This document shows positions 35,098 through 40,787 of a stretch of DNA of 40,787 nt, one piece after another. Under the pieces are notes generated by a model, which was not told the DNA's origin, ran no database searches, and saw nothing but the letters and a program-made list of their open reading frames with translations. Position 1 is the first letter of the stretch. Every line of letters begins with the position of its first letter. This DNA is from Geobacteraceae bacterium (GTDB lineage: Bacteria; Desulfobacterota; Desulfuromonadia; Geobacterales; Pseudopelobacteraceae), in the NCBI GenBank assembly GCA_025355965.1, contig JANXYR010000076.1, positions 1 to 40,787 on the forward strand. Reading direction: 5' to 3'. The position numbers and the translations under genes are program-made.

Positions 35098-36113
35098 CAC
35101 CACACCTCTTCAGGTGGACCCCACAAACGTCCAGCAATCTCGTCCAGCAATAGGTCAATTCCTTCGCCAGTTGCTGAAGAAATGGGGAAAACAGTGACAC
35201 CTTCCCCTTCAAACCAAGCCTGTATTGCGGGTAGTTCTGCTCTAGTTTGTGGCAGATCGATCTTGGTAATCACAACAATCTGTTTCTTTGCGGCCAATTC
35301 AGGGCTAAAAAGAGCCAGCTCGTTATTTATTGATTCAAATTGAGCCTTGGGATCGCGGTCCGGCATCCAGGAGATATCGACCAGATGCAGCAGAATACCG
35401 GAACGTTCGAGATGTTTGAGAAAACGGTGCCCCAGGCCAGCACCCTCATTGGCTCCCTCGATAATTCCAGGAATATCAGCCATAATAAAGGATTTATAAT
35501 TTTTATACGGCACTACGCCAAGTGAAGGAACCATGGTAGTAAAGGGATAATCAGCAATCTTGGGGCGAGCAGCAGACACCTTGCTGATAAGCGATGATTT
35601 CCCGGCATTTGGCAGTCCAAGAAGCCCGACATCAGCCATCAGTTTCAACTCCAGTCGAAGTTTACGCTCTTCATGCTCTTCTCCAGGCTGAGCAAATTTT
35701 GGTGCCTTGTTAGTAGCTGATGCGAAGCGGGCATTCCCCTGCCCTCCCCTGCCTCCTTTCAGCAGTATCACACGCTGTCCGTTTTCTGTCAGGTCCGCCA
35801 AAACATCTTCTGTTTCTGCATCCTTTACAACCGTACCGACCGGCACCTTGATAAGCAGGTCCTTGCCGCCGGCACCATGGCGGTTTTTGCCCATGCCGTT
35901 ATGACCATTCTCAGCCTTTTGATGGGGCCTGTGACGTAGTTCCAACAAGGTTGAAAGCCCCGATATTGCTTCAAAGATGACATCACCACCCTTACCGCCG
36001 TCACCACCGCTTGGCCCGCCAAATTCAATAAACTTTTCGTGCCGGAAGGCGACACAACCGGCACCACCATGCCCCGAAGATGCAAACAATGTTACTTCAT
36101 CGATGAATTTCAT
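35097..36113 (-). CDS. obgE: GTPase Obg/CgtA
   Basis: A 338-residue essential GTPase involved in large ribosomal subunit assembly and stress response. The glycine-rich Obg fold fills residues 1-158 ([32 protein letters not shown]). The G domain has Walker [10 protein letters not shown] at 166-174, [21 protein letters not shown] as G3, and TKID as G4. There is no long C-terminal extension. It starts four bases after the rdgC stop and its stop touches the proB start. Confidence 0.97.
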   Translation of the reverse strand: MKFIDEVTLFASSGHGGAGCVAFRHEKFIEFGGPSGGDGGKGGDVIFEAISGLSTLLELRHRPHQKAENGHNGMGKNRHGAGGKDLLIKVPVGTVVKDAETEDVLADLTENGQRVILLKGGRGGQGNARFASATNKAPKFAQPGEEHEERKLRLELKLMADVGLLGLPNAGKSSLISKVSAARPKIADYPFTTMVPSLGVVPYKNYKSFIMADIPGIIEGANEGAGLGHRFLKHLERSGILLHLVDISWMPDRDPKAQFESINNELALFSPELAAKKQIVVITKIDLPQTRAELPAIQAWFEGEGVTVFPISSATGEGIDLLLDEIAGRLWGPPEEVW

Positions 36114-36117
36114 CTAA

Positions 36118-37287
36118 CTACTCCCCGTTCAGCCAGGCTTGAACCGCCTGCAATCGTCCGTTCCATGCATCAGTCAGACGCTCAGTAAGAAACGCTTTAA
36201 ATAAACTATCAAACAGCTGCAATCCTTGGTCCATCAGGAACATACGTTCATAAAAAACCGCTTCACGCTCACTCATTTGATCGACGGTAGCATCTTTTTC
36301 AACACGTACCTGGGGGCATTTGAACGATGCAAAACCAAACGTATCACCTTTGAGGGTCAACTTCCAAGGGTTCTCGTCCTTTTCCATGCAGATTGTTGCG
36401 CTGGTAATCCGTTTGCCCCCTTTGAGAGCAGATATGGCCTCAAGGTAGCTATCCTGGGAACCAGAAACAGTAACTTTCTGAATTCCTCCCTCTTCTCCGC
36501 CACCTTGGAACTGGATTCGATCATCGATCCATGCGGAGAATTTCTCGCCGCTCGTAATGTGACCTGGGCAACATACTGAGAACTCACCTTCTCCGTTCAC
36601 TCCTCGCTGCAACAGCCATAACAGAAATTCGCACCCCAGCCACTGGTTATCGCGAATCAATGCGACAACCGCGTCAGAGCCTGCCTGATTAACCGCCTCC
36701 AAAGAGTCTAACAGTTGTCCTTCCAGCAATGTTCGAGCCCGCGCAAACGGATGAACAATAACCGGATTGAATCCTTCAAAAGTTTTACGGAAGATATCTT
36801 CAAAGCGTTCTATAACTTTGGTTCCGAGACTATAGAGCGTAAGTATCCCGCTCTTCTGATCCCACACAACATCAACAGTTGAAGGGACAGGAAGACACCT
36901 CGTCATCAAGCGCAGTTGAGCCTGCTCCTTAATCTCTTCGCGCTTATGCTTGGGAGTCCGTCTCAAGTTGGGATTCTGGGCCAGAAAAGCGCCTTCCTCC
37001 CGCGCCGTGTGAGATTTAAGAACTGCAGCCGGTATTTTACGCTGATCCCGACGTAAAGAAAATACGACATAATTATCGCGCCAAAAGTCGGATGGCACAT
37101 CAAATGAGGCCTCGTCCGGCTTGTCAACAAGCGTCCAGCCCTCAGCAGACTCTTCAGTAGAATTTTCTATGGACAGAAACCCGCGGTCAGACAGTTTTTT
37201 TGAAAACCACTCAAACTGTTCTGTACGAGGCAATTCGCCAGTTACAGAGAATTGAGTAAGACTTACAGTGTTGGCATATACGCCCAT
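36118..37287 (-). CDS. rdgC: RdgC-like recombination-associated protein
   Basis: A 389-residue protein resembling RdgC, a ring-shaped dsDNA-binding protein that limits RecA loading. The resemblance lies in the order of segments: an N-terminal domain ending in DNYVVFSLRRDQRKIPAAVLKSH, a charged KHKREEIKEQAQLRLMTRCLPVPS helix, then VDVVWDQKSGILTLYSLGTKVIERFEDIFRKTFEG. It is clearly longer than the roughly 300-residue E. coli protein, with an extended C-terminal half. The assignment is from pattern memory. It is packed in a minus-strand series: membrane Fe-S gene 18 bases upstream and obgE four bases downstream. Confidence 0.75.
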   Translation of the reverse strand: MGVYANTVSLTQFSVTGELPRTEQFEWFSKKLSDRGFLSIENSTEESAEGWTLVDKPDEASFDVPSDFWRDNYVVFSLRRDQRKIPAAVLKSHTAREEGAFLAQNPNLRRTPKHKREEIKEQAQLRLMTRCLPVPSTVDVVWDQKSGILTLYSLGTKVIERFEDIFRKTFEGFNPVIVHPFARARTLLEGQLLDSLEAVNQAGSDAVVALIRDNQWLGCEFLLWLLQRGVNGEGEFSVCCPGHITSGEKFSAWIDDRIQFQGGGEEGGIQKVTVSGSQDSYLEAISALKGGKRITSATICMEKDENPWKLTLKGDTFGFASFKCPQVRVEKDATVDQMSEREAVFYERMFLMDQGLQLFDSLFKAFLTERLTDAWNGRLQAVQAWLNGE

Positions 37288-37305
37288 AAAAGTTTTTCCT
37301 TTCTG

Positions 37306-38280
37306 TTACTTGCCCAGTAGTCGGACATATTCTTCCAGAGATATAGAACTGTGCCAATGCCCGTTCAACTTGCCAATCATTGTTCCACCGCAAAACAGTA
37401 GCACCACCAAAGCAGCAAAGACAAAACCCGGAACAGCAAAGCGGCGAACCAACTGCATTGAAAGTGCCTCATTGAATCGGCAGTGGCTGATACATCGCCA
37501 GCAGGCAATGCATTCGGGAGAGGCAACACTCGTTTTGTGCATAACATCTATATAGGTCGGACAAACCTGGCTGCAAACTCCGCACGATACGCAGCGCTCA
37601 ATATTTCTACTCACACGCATTGGTGATACAGTGGCAATTAGACCCAGCAGAGCGCCGTATGGGCAGAGATAGCGACAGAACGGATTACGCAGAACAACCG
37701 ACAACACCACCAGCAACAGAATAATACTCAACGCCAACGAGGATATATGCAGAAAAAAGTTCATCAGTCGTACGTCAGCTATTTTGTGGTAGTCAGACTG
37801 GATAAACTGTGACAACGCGTCAGACGACATCGAAATGGCAATAAAATAGATAAAAAAAGCCATCAACAGATATTTCAGGCTCCGCAATCCAATATCAAGC
37901 CATGCCGGCAAACGCGTGTTACGGCACATCAGGCGGAAGCCCGCCTTCCAGGCAAACTCTGAAATTACAGCTACCGGGCATATCCAGGAGCAAAAAGAAC
38001 GCCTCAACAGGAGTGAAATCAGGATTATTGTTACAAATATAATCACCGCAGCCGGATGAATGGAATTAATTCCACCCCCTTTTACCCAGGAAGCAGTTCC
38101 CAACAAGCCTGAAATAGGGAGAAACCCGTCTATTCCATCTGGACGGGCAGCAACTGTACCTGTAGGGTCAGAGCTGACCGTATGCACAAACCGGTAAAAG
38201 CAGAGTCCAAGCCAGACCATAAATCCGAGAAAAGCACATTGTACCAGAATTCGCAGTGGCTGCATATAACGGGCGGACAT
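37306..38280 (-). CDS. NapH/YccM-like polytopic membrane Fe-S protein
   Basis: A 324-residue inner-membrane protein with about five or six helices (including 8-32, 74-92, 134-152, 172-197 and 282-300). Two CxxxCP motifs (Cys97-Cys101 in FCSWICP; Cys202-Cys206 in FCRYLCP) lie at membrane edges, as in NapH and NosR-type electron transfer proteins. Two [4Fe-4S] motifs follow: Cys230, 233, 236, 240 and Cys257, 260, 263, 267. It probably passes electrons between the quinone pool and a partner that is not encoded nearby. ATG 38280 with GGAGAG five bases upstream is chosen. The residues a longer frame would add are unlike the family and cover a terminator-like hairpin. Confidence 0.88.
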   Translation of the reverse strand: MSARYMQPLRILVQCAFLGFMVWLGLCFYRFVHTVSSDPTGTVAARPDGIDGFLPISGLLGTASWVKGGGINSIHPAAVIIFVTIILISLLLRRSFCSWICPVAVISEFAWKAGFRLMCRNTRLPAWLDIGLRSLKYLLMAFFIYFIAISMSSDALSQFIQSDYHKIADVRLMNFFLHISSLALSIILLLVVLSVVLRNPFCRYLCPYGALLGLIATVSPMRVSRNIERCVSCGVCSQVCPTYIDVMHKTSVASPECIACWRCISHCRFNEALSMQLVRRFAVPGFVFAALVVLLFCGGTMIGKLNGHWHSSISLEEYVRLLGK

Positions 38281-38290
38281 AACTCTCTCC

Positions 38291-38331
38291 AAAAAAACAA
38301 GGGCGGAATCGCATAAGTCACGACACCGCCC
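38291..38331 (-). terminator. Terminator-like hairpin in the leader of the membrane Fe-S gene
   Basis: On the minus strand GGGCGG (38331-38326) and CCGCCC (38306-38301) pair, with an inner TCG/CGA extension, and are followed by TTGTTTTTTT (38300-38291). It ends directly at the ribosome binding site of the Fe-S gene. It may terminate the response regulator transcript, or act as an attenuator for the Fe-S/rdgC/obgE/proB unit. Confidence 0.7.
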
Positions 38332-38349
38332 CTGACTATTCTCATGTGT

Positions 38350-38378
38350 AAAATAAACAATCAAGCCTAAAAAAGCAA
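38350..38378 (-). promoter_or_regulatory. Possible promoter upstream of the membrane Fe-S gene
   Basis: Minus-strand TTGCTT (38378-38373), 17 bases, TATTTT (38355-38350). Match to consensus is moderate. It would start a transcript upstream of the terminator-like hairpin, leaving a leader of about 60 bases. Confidence 0.35.
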
Positions 38379-38384
38379 CCCCAA

Positions 38385-39056
38385 CTACCCCTCTTTCAGA
38401 ATATAACCCTGTCCGCGAACAGTATGAATAAGCTTTGTCGGGAATTTGCCATCGACCTTCTTACGAAGGTAGTTAATATAAACATCAATAATATTTGTAA
38501 AAGTTTCAAACGGATACTCCCAACAGTTATCGGCTATGTTAGCACGGGTAAGAACATTTCCGGCATTTCGAACCATATATGCCAGCAGATTATATTCCTT
38601 AGCTGTAAGAACAATCTCAACCTGATCTCTCCAGACCTTATGGTTAACTGGATCAAGCCGCAAGTCAGCAAAACGGATTTCTGCACCACGATCCTGCTCA
38701 CTGCGTCTAATTAGAGCTCTCACTCTGGCTTGTAATTCGGCAAAAGCGAATGGTTTCGCGATATAATCGTCCGCGCCAGAATCTAGACCAGAAACAATGT
38801 CCTCTGTTTCAGCTTTTGCTGTCAACATAAGAACAGGAACCTGATTTCCTGCCTCGCGTAATTCATGCAAAACAGTCAAACCATCTTTCTTTGGCAGCAT
38901 ACAATCAAGAATAATCAGATTGAAGTCACCACTATTTGCGCGTTTAAGCCCATCAACACCGTCATAACAGAGCGTAACTTGATAGTTTTCATCCTCAAGT
39001 CCTCGTTTAATAAAGCTGGCAACTTTTTTTTCATCTTCTACAATAAGAATTTTCAT
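38385..39056 (-). CDS. OmpR/PhoB-family response regulator (orphan)
   Basis: A 223-residue two-component regulator. The receiver domain (1-118) has the acidic pair Glu7-Asp8, phospho-acceptor Asp51 in LIILDCMLP, Thr79 and Lys101 in YIAKPF. The winged-helix DNA-binding domain (about 125-223) ends in the typical LIHTVRGQGYILKEG. ATG 39056 is preceded by AAGGAGAT. No histidine kinase gene is adjacent: upstream is PSRP and downstream, beyond a terminator hairpin, the membrane Fe-S protein. Its signal and targets are unknown. Confidence 0.94.
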   Translation of the reverse strand: MKILIVEDEKKVASFIKRGLEDENYQVTLCYDGVDGLKRANSGDFNLIILDCMLPKKDGLTVLHELREAGNQVPVLMLTAKAETEDIVSGLDSGADDYIAKPFAFAELQARVRALIRRSEQDRGAEIRFADLRLDPVNHKVWRDQVEIVLTAKEYNLLAYMVRNAGNVLTRANIADNCWEYPFETFTNIIDVYINYLRKKVDGKFPTKLIHTVRGQGYILKEG

Positions 39057-39091
39057 CTTAATCTCCTTTTTAGATGGCAATCACAGAAACG

Positions 39092-39907
39092 TTAATATTC
39101 AATACCGACACTCATTTCCATTCGTCTCATAATTTCTGATGCTGCTTCTTCAACCGACTTATTGGTTATGTTCACAATATACCATTCCGGATGTTTCCGG
39201 TATAATTGACGACAGGCAGATATCTCCTCATCTACCTGTTGATAGTCATTATAACTTCCGCGCGGACTTTGTCGCATATTAATCAAACGGGAGGTTCGAA
39301 TTTCAACAAGACGCTTTGGGTCAATCAACAAACCAACAATTTTTGTCTGATCTATTTCAAACAACTCCTTTGGCGGTGCAATGCCAAAAACTAGTGGCAC
39401 GTTTGCAACTTTATATCCCTTGTGGGCTAAGTACATGGAAAGAGGTGTTTTTGAAGAGCGCGAAACACCTACAAGAACAAGATCAGCCTTATGCAAATAT
39501 CTAGTTTCTTGGCCATCATCATGCTTAACAGTAAAGTTAACCGCCTCAACCCGACGATAATAATCCGTATCAATTCGATGCAATAAGCCAGGTTTTCCTC
39601 GTGAGGGGGCACCAAGATAACGAGACAAGCTATAAATAAGTGGACTAAGTAAATCAACCGTAATGAGCCCAGACTCTTCAGCAACTCGCTCTACGGCCTC
39701 AGACAAAAGAGGATCCACCAACGTATAAACTACAAGCCCTGGAGTTGTAATGACAACAGACAGGGCATGTTGTACATCCAACTGGGAACTGACTTTAAAA
39801 AGCCGATGAACACGTACATCTCCATCATAGAATTGGGAGAGTGCAGCTCGTATAACACGTTCAGCTGTCTCGCCTGTCGAATCAGAAAGAACGTATATTA
39901 TTTTCAT
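39092..39907 (-). CDS. ppsR: Pyruvate,water dikinase regulatory protein (PSRP, DUF299)
   Basis: A 271-residue bifunctional kinase/pyrophosphorylase of the DUF299 family. It phosphorylates PEP synthase (or pyruvate, phosphate dikinase) with ADP and reverses it with phosphate. YVLSDSTGETAERVIRAAL at the N-terminus and the P-loop GVSRSSKTP at 147-155 (ADLVLVGVSRSSKTPLSMYLA) are diagnostic. SRLINMRQSPRGSYNDYQQVDEEI is also typical. No pps/ppdK gene is in the window. The response regulator begins 35 bases downstream and is likely co-transcribed. The ATG lacks an evident Shine-Dalgarno sequence. Confidence 0.93.
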   Translation of the reverse strand: MKIIYVLSDSTGETAERVIRAALSQFYDGDVRVHRLFKVSSQLDVQHALSVVITTPGLVVYTLVDPLLSEAVERVAEESGLITVDLLSPLIYSLSRYLGAPSRGKPGLLHRIDTDYYRRVEAVNFTVKHDDGQETRYLHKADLVLVGVSRSSKTPLSMYLAHKGYKVANVPLVFGIAPPKELFEIDQTKIVGLLIDPKRLVEIRTSRLINMRQSPRGSYNDYQQVDEEISACRQLYRKHPEWYIVNITNKSVEEAASEIMRRMEMSVGIEY

Positions 39908-39960
39908 ATTTGCAATTATTTGGCTAGTTAATGAGATTTATTACCTTAATTTCTAATGAG

Positions 39961-39989
39961 AATGTACGTTGTTGCAACTATTTTGTCAA
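39961..39989 (-). promoter_or_regulatory. Promoter of ppsR-response regulator
   Basis: Minus-strand TTGACA (39989-39984), 17 bases, TACATT (39966-39961). The palindrome GTTGCAAC (39971-39978) lies in the spacer and could be an operator. The predicted leader is about 45 bases. Confidence 0.65.
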
Positions 39990-40042
39990 GCATATTTTGT
40001 AAATACTAATATTGCTAATTGAAATAAACGTACTAATATATA

Positions 40043-40070
40043 TTGACCAAACAAAAATGTTGGATATACT
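40043..40070 (+). promoter_or_regulatory. Promoter of the ferritin-like gene
   Basis: TTGACC (40043-40048), 16 bases, TATACT (40065-40070), a strong match. The leader of about 25 bases carries AAGGAGG just before ATG 40103. Confidence 0.65.
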
Positions 40071-40102
40071 GTAAACATAACATCATATTAAGGAGGCTTT
40101 AT

Positions 40103-40600
40103 ATGGGAAGAGAATACTCGCTGCATGAGGCAATTAGCTTGGCAATTAAGACGGAAAAGGACAGCATGGATTTTTACCGTAGAGCCGCTTCTGTTGCCAA
40201 GAACGAAAGAGCCAAAAAAGTCCTTGATATGCTTGCCAATGAAGAGATTGGTCACTTGAAAGCTTTTTTTGCCCATTATAAAGGTTCGGAATTCGGCGAT
40301 CTTGCTTCATACATGAATTCACCAGCAGACAAAAAAAACCCAGCATACATGAAACTTGAAAAAGCTATTATCGAAGACATGGTTGAACAAAAAGCACTAG
40401 AACTTGCACTTGTTGAGGAGAAAGATTGCATCGGTCAATATACTCAGCTCGCGCAGGGCGTGGTAGACCCTGCAGTACGATCCGTTTTTGAACGAGTTGT
40501 AAAAGAAACTCAAGGGCATTACGAACTGATCGAATCAGAGTATGCCCATATCATGGGGATGGTACATGAATCAGATCAGGACATTTATGTAAGAGAATAG
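40103..40600 (+). CDS. Ferritin-like / rubrerythrin-type di-iron protein
   Basis: A 165-residue four-helix protein. Each half has a Glu-rich iron-binding helix: TEKDSMDFYRRAASVAKN with ANEEIGHLKAF, and EDMVEQKALELALVEEKDCIGQY with VKETQGHYELIESEY, giving the ExxH and Glu ligands of rubrerythrin-like di-iron sites. There is no rubredoxin domain (no CxxC pairs), so it is the short 'erythrin' or ferritin-like form, suggested to act in peroxide or iron handling. ATG 40103 follows AAGGAGG; the longer frame upstream overlaps the promoter and is rejected. It is monocistronic with its own terminator. Confidence 0.87.
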   Translation: MGREYSLHEAISLAIKTEKDSMDFYRRAASVAKNERAKKVLDMLANEEIGHLKAFFAHYKGSEFGDLASYMNSPADKKNPAYMKLEKAIIEDMVEQKALELALVEEKDCIGQYTQLAQGVVDPAVRSVFERVVKETQGHYELIESEYAHIMGMVHESDQDIYVRE

Positions 40601-40646
40601 GTTCTACGTTCAATCTGAATCACAGATACTTTTATAGTTTTACACA

Positions 40647-40685
40647 AAACGCCCCATCACTCAATTAAGTGATGGGGCGTTTGTT
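40647..40685. terminator. Bidirectional terminator between ferritin-like gene and 5S rRNA
   Basis: A perfect 15-pair stem, AAACGCCCCATCACT (40647-40661) / AGTGATGGGGCGTTT (40668-40682), followed by TTTGTTT on plus and TTTTGTG on minus. It ends both the ferritin-like transcript and the ribosomal RNA operon read from the right. Confidence 0.92.
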
Positions 40686-40690
40686 TATAA

Positions 40691-40787
<97 letters not shown>

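Noticed and set aside
38281-38364. 28-residue N-terminal extension of the membrane Fe-S protein
   Set aside because: It spans a terminator-like hairpin and has no ribosome binding site, while ATG 38280 has GGAGAG.
40043-40102. 20-residue N-terminal extension of the ferritin-like protein
   Set aside because: It overlaps the predicted promoter, and AAGGAGG stands before ATG 40103.

Overview
The window reads as chromosomal DNA of a Geobacter-like bacterium (Geobacterales/Desulfuromonadales). The basis is gene order and content: pheA-tyrA-aroA-cmk-ispH-rpsA-ihfB in one run, rpsU-yqeY-cvpA-dnaG-rpoD, a bacteriohemerythrin chemoreceptor, an HDOD/EAL protein, pyruvate carboxylase and several Fe-S proteins. 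The assignment is from remembered family and synteny patterns, not from a search. Almost all genes are recognisable housekeeping genes. The accessory part is the first 3.5 kb.

Layout. (1) 1-3.5 kb: the end of an integrated island lying against the 3' end of a tRNA-Leu(UAA). It holds two toxin-first toxin-antitoxin operons (the first runs off the left edge), a GIY-YIG nuclease-like gene, two hairpin-cored direct repeats, and a P4-type tyrosine integrase broken by a one-base frameshift. (2) 3.5-10.7 kb, minus strand: a transcription unit from pheA through tyrA, aroA, cmk, ispH, rpsA and ihfB to the tRNA. It links aromatic amino acid synthesis, CMP kinase, isoprenoid synthesis and translation. 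(3) 10.7-15.3 kb: a signalling block. An HD-domain gene and an EAL/HDOD gene on the minus strand are divergent from a plus-strand GGDEF diguanylate cyclase, a glycosyltransferase and a VF530-like small protein. (4) 15.3-20.6 kb: pyruvate carboxylase (minus) and, divergently, a branched-chain aminotransferase, then a small Cys-rich ORF and a 2[4Fe-4S] ferredoxin. (5) 20.7-27.7 kb, plus strand: glyQ-glyS, a hemerythrin chemoreceptor, and hisH-hisA-hisF-hisE. The chemoreceptor overlaps hisH by four bases. (6) 27.7-33.9 kb, plus strand: an expanded macromolecular-synthesis operon (rpsU, yqeY, internal terminator, cvpA, dnaG, rpoD) followed by an unrecognised exported protein. (7) 34.0-38.3 kb, minus strand: a NapH-like membrane Fe-S protein, rdgC, obgE and proB. 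(8) 38.4-39.9 kb, minus strand: a PSRP (PEP synthase regulator) and an orphan OmpR-type response regulator. (9) A ferritin-like protein (plus) converges on the 3' end of a 5S rRNA gene at the right edge.

No obviously new multi-gene system is visible. The most worthwhile leads are the predicted leaderless toxin-first architecture of both toxin-antitoxin operons, the hairpin-cored repeat pair around the island cargo, the terminator-like leader directly before the membrane Fe-S gene, the coupling of a hemerythrin chemoreceptor to histidine biosynthesis, and the Cys-rich/ferredoxin gene pair. No CRISPR array, insertion sequence or replication origin was seen, and no stretch of 300 bases or more lacks a gene. 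Starts were moved inward from the longest open frame wherever a Shine-Dalgarno sequence or family conservation favoured it. Promoter calls are by eye.
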